A stretch of 17,535 bases of DNA from an uncultured Collinsella sp. (lineage in GTDB: Bacteria > Actinomycetota > Coriobacteriia > Coriobacteriales > Coriobacteriaceae), in the NCBI GenBank assembly GCA_900552395.1, contig URZJ01000015.1, forward strand, positions 1 to 17,535, given 5' to 3'. The position numbers were made by a program, and so were the translations under genes. The notes under the pieces are model-generated. The model saw nothing but the letters and a program-made list of their open reading frames with translations, did no database searches and had not been told where the DNA came from. Each line of letters starts with the position of its first letter. The first letter of the stretch is position 1. Below, piece by piece: positions 1-6,750 of this stretch.

Positions 1-270
1 GTCTTTCACCCCACGGGAGCAAACCAAAGCTACCCGACGTGGCTTCTCATAATCGAGTATTTTTTCTTTGTCGATGGCCTTATGGTGCTTATGCATTTTG
101 CGCTGCTCGATAAGCGCCGTCTTCGTCGGCGATTCGCACTGCTCGACAGCTATCGCGGCAAGAAGCTCGCGAAACTCTGGCTCAAGGCATTGGGTGTGCT
201 GCTCCTATGCATGATCGTCATAGTCGCGGTTGCCAATGCGACCGGCGTCGTCGATATCTCCGCTACCTAA
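1..270 (+). CDS. C-terminal part of a membrane protein (gene enters from the left edge)
   Basis: The frame is open from the first base to a TAA at 268-270, so this is the last 89 residues of a longer gene rather than the 62-residue ORF beginning at the internal ATG at 82; no ribosome binding site precedes that ATG. Two hydrophobic segments are visible, about residues 13-35 (rich in Phe, Leu and Ile) and 60-80. They are separated by a strongly basic loop with LDKRRLRRR at about 36-44 that should lie in the cytoplasm. I do not recognise a family from this fragment. The gene converges on the minus-strand hydrolase gene and shares the terminator hairpin between them. Confidence 0.6.
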   Translation, partial: VFHPTGANQSYPTWLLIIEYFFFVDGLMVLMHFALLDKRRLRRRFALLDSYRGKKLAKLWLKALGVLLLCMIVIVAVANATGVVDISAT

Positions 271-273
271 AAG

Positions 274-297
274 AAAAGGGCCCCATTGGGGCCCTTT
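274..297. terminator. Bidirectional hairpin between convergent genes
   Basis: A perfect 10-bp stem (AAAGGGCCCC at 275-284, GGGGCCCTTT at 288-297) with a 3-nt loop lies 4 bases after the plus-strand stop and 10 bases after the minus-strand stop. On the minus strand it runs into TTTTCTTTT, so it should terminate the hydrolase gene well. On the plus strand the T run is only three bases. Confidence 0.75.
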
Positions 298-307
298 GCA
301 GTTGCAC

Positions 308-1441
308 TTAGATGCGGTTCATCTGAGCGGCGACTTTGTTGTACCAGTCCTGCCACGTGGGCGGGCAGTACTTTTTGGCCGCTGCCGGGGTAAGGGTGGA
401 GCCGTAGTTGGCGCCCAGATAGGCGACGTGAGCGGAGATGCCCTCGCTCCAGCTGCCAAAGCTGCGCCAACCGCCGCCACGGGCACTCCAGCCCCAGGCG
501 TTGTAAGAATTGGCGCAATAAGCACCCTTGGTGCTCTCGATGCAGGCGATGGCGGGGGACCAACGGGGGTCGACACCGGTATTCCAAGCGGCGACGGCAA
601 AGTTGTAGCCCTGGCCTGCCATGGGGGAGCCGGCGAGATAATTGTCGATGCGGCTCGTCCACTCATTAATGAACGAATCGTAATCGGAGCTACCGGTATT
701 GGCGTTGTTCACCGTGGTGTCGATGGTGGTGTTGGTGTTGGTGGCCTGGCTGCTGGAATTGCTGCCGCTTACGCCCTCGCCCGAGAGCTTCTCGGCGGCA
801 GCGGCCTTATCGGCCTCAAGCTTGGCAAGTTCGGCGGCATTTTCCTGCTCGGCTTTTGCCTGTGCCTCGCTGCGGAGCTGCTGGGCCTGAGCTAACGCAT
901 CCTCGGCGTTTTTCTGCTCTGCCTCAAGCTGAGACTTGGCCTGCTGGAGCTCGGCCTTGTTCTGCTCGAGTTCGGTTTGCATGTTATTGAGCTGTTCGAT
1001 CTCGTCGACGCTCGAGCTCGTGATCTGGTTGGTGTATTTGCAGGTCGTGATGAACTCACCCAGGCTCTGCGCGTTGACCAGGAAGCTCACGATGGGATTG
1101 GTGCCCTTCTGATACTTGTACAGATCGCGCATGGCGGAGCTTGCCTTGGCCTGCTGCTCGGGAAGCTTAGCCTCGATTTCCTCGATGCTTGCCTCATTGG
1201 AGTCAATCTGCTTTTGCAGGTCATCGAGTTTGGTGCGAGCGTCGTTGTAGGCGCTCGTGGCGGCTTCGATCTTCTGCTGGGCTGCGGAAAGCTGGTCCTG
1301 CGTTGCCTGCGAGGCGGCAGACGCCGCAACGGGGGAGAGCATCGGTGTGGCCGTCAGCGCAACGGCGAGCGCGGCGCTCGTGATGATACGAGCCGGCTTC
1401 GACGCAATGAGCGCTGCGGTGCGATGATTCGAATGCTGCAT
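308..1441 (-). CDS. Secreted coiled-coil cell-wall hydrolase with a C-terminal lysozyme-like domain
   Basis: The start is ATG at 1441, giving 377 residues. The longer reading from TTG at 1456 is unlikely because AGAGGG, the ribosome binding site of the ATG, lies inside it. A signal peptide ends near residue 44 (PVAASAASQA). Residues 46-220 are almost all heptad-like coiled coil rich in Gln, Glu, Ala and Lys, as in the CwlO/PcsB regulators and hydrolases that answer to FtsEX. A Ser/Asn/Thr-rich linker follows at about 222-253. The last ~115 residues carry AIACIESTKG, then NAWGWS, SWSEGI and a terminal W-rich segment. That pattern fits lysozyme/glucosaminidase-like folds, with Glu302 as the probable catalytic acid. 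The family expectation is cleavage of peptidoglycan glycan strands outside the cell. Exact bond specificity cannot be read from the sequence. Confidence 0.8.
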   Translation of the reverse strand: MQHSNHRTAALIASKPARIITSAALAVALTATPMLSPVAASAASQATQDQLSAAQQKIEAATSAYNDARTKLDDLQKQIDSNEASIEEIEAKLPEQQAKASSAMRDLYKYQKGTNPIVSFLVNAQSLGEFITTCKYTNQITSSSVDEIEQLNNMQTELEQNKAELQQAKSQLEAEQKNAEDALAQAQQLRSEAQAKAEQENAAELAKLEADKAAAAEKLSGEGVSGSNSSSQATNTNTTIDTTVNNANTGSSDYDSFINEWTSRIDNYLAGSPMAGQGYNFAVAAWNTGVDPRWSPAIACIESTKGAYCANSYNAWGWSARGGGWRSFGSWSEGISAHVAYLGANYGSTLTPAAAKKYCPPTWQDWYNKVAAQMNRI

Positions 1442-1483
1442 CCAGTCCCTCTGCAATCAATCGTAGGTTATGGTTCGAACGGT

Positions 1484-1489
1484 ATTCTA
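1484..1489 (-). promoter_or_regulatory. Possible -10 element of the hydrolase gene
   Basis: TAGAAT on the minus strand lies about 43 bases upstream of the ATG at 1441. No good -35 hexamer sits at 17 bp. The palindromes at 1503-1550 lie directly upstream, where an activator or repressor could act. Confidence 0.35.
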
Positions 1490-1502
1490 CTACTGCTTTC
1501 GA

Positions 1503-1550
1503 CCTCAACTTGAACCTTAAAGGTTCCAAAGGGTCAAGTTGAACTTGAGG
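1503..1550. promoter_or_regulatory. Nested palindromes, MerR/SoxR-like operator cluster
   Basis: Three overlapping dyads are visible: a perfect 7+1+7 palindrome GAACCTTAAAGGTTC at 1512-1526; a perfect 7+1+7 palindrome TCAAGTTGAACTTGA at 1534-1548; and 14-bp arms with one mismatch at 1505-1518 and 1529-1542. A related half-site, GTTCAAC, lies at 1598-1604. The CTCAA/TTGAG ends resemble MerR-family operators, including SoxR-type sites. No MerR-type gene lies in the window, so the regulator is unknown. Both the hydrolase gene and anything read rightwards could be controlled. Confidence 0.5.
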
Positions 1551-1616
1551 CTTTGGCTTTGACCTGCAGTTATGATGAATTGTTGAGAAACCATAGAGTT
1601 CAACTTTAACGTTACG

Positions 1617-1687
1617 GGGGCCTGTTTGCGGACGGGCTTTCGGTCGTGAAAGCTATCTCAACAGGGGGTTTGCAGCTACAAGGCCCC
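1617..1687 (+). other. Foldable segment, candidate structured RNA
   Basis: GGGGCCTGT at 1617-1625 pairs with ACAAGGCCCC at 1678-1687 through nine base pairs and one bulged A. Inside, GCTTTC at 1636-1641 and GAAAGC at 1648-1653 form a perfect 6-bp hairpin with a 6-nt loop. CTGTT at 1622-1626 can alternatively pair with AACAG at 1659-1663. It matches no riboswitch class I know. The rest of the 1442-1836 gap shows no convincing coding region. Confidence 0.25.
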
Positions 1688-1750
1688 ATCGCGGTGAGTG
1701 CGGCCTTTATGCTGGACGATCACGTCGATTGCCATAGATACGGTGGAGCT

Positions 1751-1780
1751 TTGGGCGCCGGCGGCTCGGCACGCTAGAAT
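1751..1780 (+). promoter_or_regulatory. Probable promoter of the ligase-racemase pair
   Basis: TTGGGC at 1751-1756 and TAGAAT at 1775-1780 are 18 bp apart. The predicted transcript start, near 1787, leaves about 50 bases of leader before the ATG at 1837. Confidence 0.45.
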
Positions 1781-1836
1781 AAATCAGTTGCGCAAAGACC
1801 GCCCGTTGTGTGGGCAGTTCATGTTAGGAAGTTTCC

Positions 1837-3093
1837 ATGGCATTGCAATTTACAGAGCGCGAGTTCATTCCCGTGCTGCTCGGTGGCGACATCAACGCCT
1901 ATTCGGTGGCGCGCGCCTTCTACGAGGAGTACCAGGTCATGAGTCTGGTCTTTGGCAAGTATCAGACGGGTCCCGCGTACCGCAGCCAGATTATCGACTA
2001 CACGCCCAACGTGGATATCGACACCATGCCCGTGATGCTCAAAACCGTCAACGGCATTGCCCAAGCGCATGCCGATAAGACGATTGTCCTTGTGGGCTGT
2101 GGCGATAACTATGTTGCCCTTGTGGCTCAGGCCAAGGATGCCCATGAGTTGGCGGATAACATCGTCGCGCCTTACGCTCCCTATAGCATGCTCGAGCAGT
2201 GCCAGAAGAAGGAGATCTTCTACGAGCTGTGCGAGAAGCATGGCGTGCCCTATCCGCATACCTTTACCTTCACCATGGCGATGCTGAATGCCCAGGGCGA
2301 GGCACCTGCCGAAGTGCTCGACCAGATCGATTTTCCTTACCCGATGATTCTGAAGCCTTCTGACGGCATCATGTGGTGGCAGCACGAGTTCGAGGGCCAG
2401 AAAAAGGCCTATGAGATTGCCGACCGCGCCGAGCTGGAACAGGTCATTCGCGACTCGTATGCCAGCGGCTACACCGACGACCTGATCTTGCAGGATCGCG
2501 TGCCCGGCAACGACGAGTACATGCGCGTGCTCACCAGCTATTCCGACCGCAACGGCAAGGTCCGCATGATGTGCCTGGGTCACGTGCTGCTCGAGGAGCA
2601 TCAGCCCCATGGCGTCGGTAATCACGCCTGCATCATCACCGAGCCCAATGACGAGCTTATGGGTGGCGTGCGCAAGTTGCTCGAGGACCTTCACTTTGTG
2701 GGCTATTCCAACTTTGACGTTAAGTACGACGAGCGCGACGGCTCGTTTAAGTTCTTCGATTTCAACACGCGCCAGGGTCGCAGCAACTACTACGTCACCA
2801 ACAGTGGCTTTAACGTTGCCAAGTATGTGGTGGACGAGTATGTGTTCAACCGTCCGTTTGAGCCGGAGTTTGTGACGGCACAGGACGAGGCACTGTGGAT
2901 GGTCGTTCCCATGGGCGTCGTCGACAAGTACGTCAAGGATCCCGAGTTGCGCGCGAAGGTGCATCGCCTGGACAAGGAAGGCAAGGGCGCCGACCCTTCG
3001 TTTATGAAGGGCGACTTTGTCTTTAACCGCTGGCTGCGCATGTGGCACACCAAGCTGCGCCACTTTAAGCTGTTCAAGACGTATTACAAATAG
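1837..3093 (+). CDS. ATP-grasp ligase, probable D-aspartate ligase for the peptidoglycan cross-bridge
   Basis: 418 residues, started by AGGAAG five bases before the ATG. The N-terminal part (PVLLGGDINAYSVARAFYE at 12-30) is a nucleotide-fold domain. The ATP-grasp core carries MILKPSDG at 170-177 (Lys173 a likely ATP contact), LQDRVPG at 218-224, and the metal/phosphate region FDFNTRQGR at 307-315. Order and length match the COG3919 carboxylate-amine ligases, which include the Enterococcus faecium D-aspartate ligase. That enzyme activates the beta-carboxyl of D-Asp and joins it to the side-chain amine of the diamino acid in the UDP-MurNAc-pentapeptide. An aspartate/glutamate racemase gene follows immediately, which would supply D-Asp. 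The ATP-grasp assignment is firm. The D-Asp substrate is inferred from family and neighbour; another amino-acid acceptor is possible. Confidence 0.8.
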   Translation: MALQFTEREFIPVLLGGDINAYSVARAFYEEYQVMSLVFGKYQTGPAYRSQIIDYTPNVDIDTMPVMLKTVNGIAQAHADKTIVLVGCGDNYVALVAQAKDAHELADNIVAPYAPYSMLEQCQKKEIFYELCEKHGVPYPHTFTFTMAMLNAQGEAPAEVLDQIDFPYPMILKPSDGIMWWQHEFEGQKKAYEIADRAELEQVIRDSYASGYTDDLILQDRVPGNDEYMRVLTSYSDRNGKVRMMCLGHVLLEEHQPHGVGNHACIITEPNDELMGGVRKLLEDLHFVGYSNFDVKYDERDGSFKFFDFNTRQGRSNYYVTNSGFNVAKYVVDEYVFNRPFEPEFVTAQDEALWMVVPMGVVDKYVKDPELRAKVHRLDKEGKGADPSFMKGDFVFNRWLRMWHTKLRHFKLFKTYYK

Positions 3094-3102
3094 ATGAGTG
3101 CG

Positions 3103-3155
3103 GCGCCCGTCCGGTTTACATCGGGCGGGCGCGGGTATGATACGCGCAATTGCGC
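3103..3155 (+). promoter_or_regulatory. Hairpin, -10-like box and palindrome between ligase and racemase genes
   Basis: An 11-bp stem with one G-T pair (3103-3113 with 3122-3132, 8-nt loop) lies just after the ligase stop and has no T run. TATGAT at 3136-3141 follows, with TTTACA at 3115-3120 only 15 bp upstream, then the perfect palindrome GCGCAATTGCGC at 3144-3155. This may be a secondary promoter or an mRNA-stability hairpin within a two-gene operon. Confidence 0.35.
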
Positions 3156-3177
3156 AAGCGTCACCAAGGAGGCGGCG

Positions 3178-3924
3178 ATGGAAAAGCTGGGAGTTATCGG
3201 CGGCATGGGCGCCGAGGCCACGTCGTATTACTACGACCAGGTGGTGCGCCACACGGCTGCTGCCTGCGATCAGGAACATATCGACATGGTGGTGCTCTCC
3301 AAGTCGACCATGCCCGACCGCACGCTGGCCATTAAGACCGGCGAGCATGCCAAGCTGCTGGCGACCATGAAGGAGTGTGCCCAAGCACTCGAGTCGCTGG
3401 GCTGCGCGCACATAGCGATTCCCTGTAACACATCGCACTACTTCTACGATCAGATTCAGTCGTTTACCAAGGTGCCGATTATCCATATGCCGCGCGAATC
3501 GGTGCGTTATGCCCTGGCGGGTGCGGTGATGGGGGAGTGCGAGTTCGATCCCAACCTGAGTATGCCCGCCGAGCCGGTGCACAAGATCGGCATTATGGGC
3601 ACCGATGGCACCGTGGGCGCCGGCGTCTATGGCCGCGAGTGCGAGGCAGCGGGCGTTGAGGTCGTCTATCCCAGTGAGAAGCGTCAGGCCGACGTGATGT
3701 CGCTCATCTACGATGATGTGAAGGCCGGTCGCGAACCCGATATGGATAAGTTCGATCGCGTGATGTGGGAGTTCGCCCGCAGCGGCTGCGACCGCGTCAT
3801 TCTGGCTTGCACGGAGCTTTCGGTGTTGCAGAAGTATCGCGAGATGCCCGAGATCACCCTCGATGCGATGGATGTCCTGGTACGCGAGTCCATCATCCGC
3901 AGCGGCGCCCCCTACCGCCTCTAG
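3178..3924 (+). CDS. Aspartate/glutamate racemase family protein, probable aspartate racemase
   Basis: The start is ATG at 3178, preceded by AAGGAGG at a 5-base spacing. The longer reading from 3094 has no such site and adds 28 unrelated residues. The protein is 248 residues, normal for the family. It opens with KLGVIGGMG (3-11). The two catalytic cysteines of these cofactor-independent racemases sit in AIPCNTSH (Cys83) and LACTELS (Cys211). They act as the paired acid and base that invert the alpha-carbon. Glutamate racemase (MurI) is an alternative, but the GGMGAEAT start and PCNTSH motif fit the aspartate racemase branch better. Its position 84 bases behind a D-Asp-ligase-like gene suggests that it provides D-aspartate for that ligase in the cytoplasm. 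Confidence 0.85.
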   Translation: MEKLGVIGGMGAEATSYYYDQVVRHTAAACDQEHIDMVVLSKSTMPDRTLAIKTGEHAKLLATMKECAQALESLGCAHIAIPCNTSHYFYDQIQSFTKVPIIHMPRESVRYALAGAVMGECEFDPNLSMPAEPVHKIGIMGTDGTVGAGVYGRECEAAGVEVVYPSEKRQADVMSLIYDDVKAGREPDMDKFDRVMWEFARSGCDRVILACTELSVLQKYREMPEITLDAMDVLVRESIIRSGAPYRL

Positions 3925-3930
3925 CATCCG

Positions 3931-3965
3931 ACCTGCCAAAAAGGGACAGGTTTATTTTGGCAGGT
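3931..3965. repeat. REP-like palindrome with GGGACAGGTTTA loop
   Basis: Perfect 11-bp arms, ACCTGCCAAAA (3931-3941) and TTTTGGCAGGT (3955-3965), enclose AGGGACAGGTTTA. The loop resembles the GGGGAC-type motifs of REP elements mobilised by RAYT transposases. The trailing TTTTAT also lets it act as a weak terminator for the racemase gene. Confidence 0.5.
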
Positions 3966-3983
3966 TTTATCTGGGAAAACAGT

Positions 3984-4020
3984 AAAGGCCTCGGCTCGTT
4001 TGGTGCGAGCCGGGGCCTTT
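3984..4020. terminator. Bidirectional terminator between racemase and ecfT
   Basis: A 15-bp stem with one G-T pair (3984-3998 with 4006-4020) and a 7-nt loop lies between convergent genes. It is flanked by TTTT on the right and by an A-rich stretch on the left, so it can stop transcripts from both sides. Confidence 0.8.
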
Positions 4021-4048
4021 TGCGTTTGCCGGTTGCTGCCAGCGATTG

Positions 4049-4795
4049 TTAGAACAGGAAGCCGATGGCGATAAGGGCGATGCTGACGATGAGCACGGCG
4101 ATATCCAGGCTTTTGATGGGGTAGCGCTTATACGAACTCGCGCGCGTGCGCAGGTAGAAGCCGCGCTGCTCGGCAGCAAGTGCGGTGGCATCGGTCTTGC
4201 CCACACTCGAAATAAGCAGTGGCACGCACAGCGGCAGCATGAGTTTGAGTTTCTTGACGGGATTCTTAGTGTCGTATTCGACGCCGCGTGCAGTCTGCGC
4301 CTCCATGATGGCGTTCATTTCCTGGCCAAATACCGGCACAAAGCGCAGTGCCGTGGTAAAGGTGAAGGCATAGTGATATGGCACGTGCAGCACCTCGACG
4401 CAGGCGTTGGCGAGGTCGTTGAGCTTGGTCACCATAAGCATGAGGATGAGTGGCAGCGCCACGCCCAACAGGCGTAGGCAGGCCTTCGATCCGGTAATGA
4501 GGCCCGTGTCGGTGATAAAGCCCCACACCACGTTGCCGTCGCGCATAAAGGCCAGCTGAAGCACCAGCATGATAAGCGCGAGCGGAATCAGCAGCTTGAG
4601 TAGTGAGAGCAGACGGTCGACGACGCCGGCGTAGGCGCCCAGTGCAAGGGTGAGCGCCAAAAAGCCCAACAGCGCCACGTAGGTATCGGACAGGAAGATG
4701 CCGATGATGATGGCGGCGGCAAGGCCCAGTTTGACGACCGGGTTCAAGCGGTGCAGCAGTGTATCGCCCGGCATATAGTCGATGACGTTAACCAC
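4049..4795 (-). CDS. ecfT: ECF transporter transmembrane component EcfT
   Basis: 248 residues with several long hydrophobic segments (about 21-50, 64-84, 104-122, 186-198 and 231-248). Between the fourth and fifth lies the coupling region that grips the two ATPases. The two signature triplets are visible as TARG at 168-171 and EQRG at 209-212; the second has Gln where Ala is common. EcfT links the ATPase pair to the substrate-binding S component and drives its toppling in the membrane. The start is GTG at 4795, which overlaps the last 8 bases of the ATPase gene and has GAGGAG 10 bases upstream. The ATG seven codons later has no ribosome binding site. The overlap implies translational coupling to the ATPase gene. 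Confidence 0.9.
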   Translation of the reverse strand: MVNVIDYMPGDTLLHRLNPVVKLGLAAAIIIGIFLSDTYVALLGFLALTLALGAYAGVVDRLLSLLKLLIPLALIMLVLQLAFMRDGNVVWGFITDTGLITGSKACLRLLGVALPLILMLMVTKLNDLANACVEVLHVPYHYAFTFTTALRFVPVFGQEMNAIMEAQTARGVEYDTKNPVKKLKLMLPLCVPLLISSVGKTDATALAAEQRGFYLRTRASSYKRYPIKSLDIAVLIVSIALIAIGFLF

Positions 4796-6539
4796 GGTGG
4801 ACCATCTCCTCGGTAATGCGAACGATATCGGTGACCTCGCTCACCTGTGCAAAGGCGGGAGAGACGGAGGATGCCAGGCGACGAGAAAGCTCTATGACCT
4901 GGGGTGGCTCAACGTAGGCTCGCTGCATGAGCTCAATGTTCGAGAATAGCTCGTGCGTGCGGCCGCGCTCGAGGATGCGGCCGTCGGCCATCACCACGAT
5001 GCGCTCGGCAAAGTCGGATACGACTTCCATGTCGTGGCAGACCATGATGACGGCGCAGCCGCGCTCGGCCATGGTGCGCACGGTTTCCATGACGGTCATG
5101 CACTCACGGTAGTCAAGGCCGCTCGTGGGCTCGTCGAGCACCACGATTTTGGGCTCTACGACCACGACGGAGGCGAGTGCCACCATCTGGCGCTGACCGC
5201 GCGAGAGCGAGAAGGGCGCCTCGTCGGCCGGCAAGCCAAAGCGGTCGATGACGAGCTGGGCGCGACGCAGCGCCTCGGCACGGTCGATGCCGGCAAGCTC
5301 CAGGCCAAAGGCGACCTCGTCGAGCACAGTGTCCTTGCAGATCTGGCGGTCGGGGTTTTGGAAGAGGGTTGCGACTTCGCGGGCGATGCGGCTCGTGGGA
5401 ACGGCCGCGGTATCCAGTCCCGTGACACGCACGCTGCCCGAGGCGGGCTTAAGCAGGCCTGTGAGCAGCTTGGTGAGCGTGGTCTTGCCGGCGCCGTTTT
5501 GGCCGACGATGCCCACGAGCTCGCCGGGATAGAGGGTCAGGTTGAGGTCGTGGACGGCGGCGTCGCCATTGGGATAGGCAAACTCAACGTGATCGAAGGT
5601 GAGCACGGGCTCGGCGTCCCTGGCGTGCGGGCGCAACGACGGTGCGTGCGGTGAGCCGGCGGGTGCCTGAATGTCACTGCTTTCGTGTGCGGGGTCGACG
5701 ATGCCCGAAATCAGGCGCTCGGCCTCATCAACATCCAAACAGGGAGTGCCGCTGGCCAGGCCATCGACCTCGAGGCTGTTGAAAATGCGCGTGACACGCG
5801 GGCAATCGACGCCGATGGCGCGGAGCTCATCGGCGTGTGCGAAGACTTCGTGCGGCTCGCCCTGTAGCGCGATTTCGCCATGATTGAGCACGAGCACGCG
5901 GTTGCAATACTCCGAAAGCAGGGCGACTTTTTGCTCAACGACGACGATGGTGATGCCGAGTGCGCGGTTGGCCTCACGCAGGGTCTCGAAGACCAGCGTG
6001 GAGCTGGCGGGGTCGAGCGCCGCGGTGGGTTCGTCGAGCACGAGCACGCGCGGACGCATGGCGAGGATGGCGGCGATGGCAACCTTTTGCTTTTGGCCGC
6101 CCGAAAGCGTGGCGATCTCGCGGTCGCGCAGGTCGCTGATGCCGACGGTCTCGAGCGTCTCGCTCACACGTTGCTCGATCTGGTCGTGGGGAACGCCAAA
6201 GTTCTCCAGGCCAAAAAGCATCTCGTCCTCGACGACCGAGGCGACCATTTGCGTGTCGATGTCCTGCAGCACGCTGCCGACGATCTGCGACACATCGGTG
6301 AGCGTAACTTCACAGGTGTCGTTGCCGTTGACAGTGACGGAGCCAAAGAACGTGCCGGTGTAATGGTGGGGTACGGCTCCCGACAGACAGGCGGCAAGTG
6401 TAGACTTGCCGGCGCCCGAAGGACCGATAATGCCGATAAAATCTCCTTTGTTCACGCCGAGCGAGATATGCTTAAGTGCCTGCTCGGTCTGCGTGCCATA
6501 GGAGAACGAGACATCGTCGACGTTGATGATCGTTTCCAT
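4788..6539 (-). CDS. ecfA: Fused double ATPase of an ECF transporter (two ABC domains in one chain)
   Basis: 583 residues containing two complete ABC domains. Domain 1: Walker A GPSGAGKS (39-46), Q-loop around Gln92, signature LSGGQ (145-149), Walker B VLVLDEP (165-171). Domain 2: Walker A GQNGAGKT (346-353), Q-loop FQNPDRQ (393-399), signature LSRGQ (445-449), Walker B IVVLDEP (465-471), switch His502. A linker of about 60 residues, rich in Pro, Ala and His, joins them. In domain 1 the switch position reads VVVEQK, with Gln203 where His is usual. The chain replaces the separate EcfA and EcfA' subunits and hydrolyses ATP on the cytoplasmic face of EcfT. ATG at 6539 has AAAGG six bases upstream. 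The gene sits between the S component and EcfT in one minus-strand operon. Confidence 0.93.
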   Translation of the reverse strand: METIINVDDVSFSYGTQTEQALKHISLGVNKGDFIGIIGPSGAGKSTLAACLSGAVPHHYTGTFFGSVTVNGNDTCEVTLTDVSQIVGSVLQDIDTQMVASVVEDEMLFGLENFGVPHDQIEQRVSETLETVGISDLRDREIATLSGGQKQKVAIAAILAMRPRVLVLDEPTAALDPASSTLVFETLREANRALGITIVVVEQKVALLSEYCNRVLVLNHGEIALQGEPHEVFAHADELRAIGVDCPRVTRIFNSLEVDGLASGTPCLDVDEAERLISGIVDPAHESSDIQAPAGSPHAPSLRPHARDAEPVLTFDHVEFAYPNGDAAVHDLNLTLYPGELVGIVGQNGAGKTTLTKLLTGLLKPASGSVRVTGLDTAAVPTSRIAREVATLFQNPDRQICKDTVLDEVAFGLELAGIDRAEALRRAQLVIDRFGLPADEAPFSLSRGQRQMVALASVVVVEPKIVVLDEPTSGLDYRECMTVMETVRTMAERGCAVIMVCHDMEVVSDFAERIVVMADGRILERGRTHELFSNIELMQRAYVEPPQVIELSRRLASSVSPAFAQVSEVTDIVRITEEMVHRG

Positions 6540-6557
6540 GGATACCTTTCAGAGTCA

Positions 6558-6601
6558 TTGGGGACGTTCTTACATGACTAGTCGTTTAAGAACGTCCCCA
6601 A
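6558..6601. repeat. REP-like palindrome with GGGGACGTTCTT arms
   Basis: Perfect 15-bp inverted arms (6558-6572 and 6587-6601; left arm TTGGGGACGTTCTTA) surround a 14-nt loop that itself contains the palindrome GACTAGTC. A related GGGACAGTCTTT follows at 6615-6626. The arms resemble RAYT-associated REP sequences. It lies within the ECF operon, just before the ATPase gene. Confidence 0.6.
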
Positions 6602-6644
6602 GAGCTAGTTGTCTGGGACAGTCTTTGGTGGTGGAGCACGGAGG

Positions 6645-6744
6645 CGGCTTTACGAGGGGCCCAGGATGGCGCGAAAGAGGAGCGAAGCGTACTTGGGTAC
6701 GCGAGCGACGAATGAACGCCAAGATGGGATGGCTCGTAAAGCCG
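6645..6744. repeat. 100-bp palindromic element with central hairpin
   Basis: The outer 12-bp arms CGGCTTTACGAG (6645-6656) and CTCGTAAAGCCG (6733-6744) are perfect inverted copies. TGGCG and CGCCA pair further in (6667-6671 with 6717-6721). A central perfect hairpin, GCGTAC-TTGG-GTACGC, sits at 6687-6702. The element ends 6 bases before the stop codon of the S-component gene. It has no coding role that I can see and may be a dispersed repeat or a structured part of the operon mRNA. Confidence 0.5.
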
Positions 6745-6750
6745 AGCGGG

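Noticed and set aside
82..270. A stand-alone 62-residue membrane protein
   Set aside because: The same frame is open to the window edge and no ribosome binding site precedes the ATG at 82, so it is the tail of a longer gene.
1600..1700. A cyclic di-GMP or other known riboswitch
   Set aside because: Short fragments resembling AAACC and AAAGC occur on the minus strand but the order and conserved cores of the known class are not met.
1819..3939. A 706-residue open frame on the minus strand across the ligase and racemase genes
   Set aside because: It is the antisense shadow of two well-supported genes; its His/Leu/Val-rich composition is typical of reversed high-GC codons and no ribosome binding site or known motif is present.
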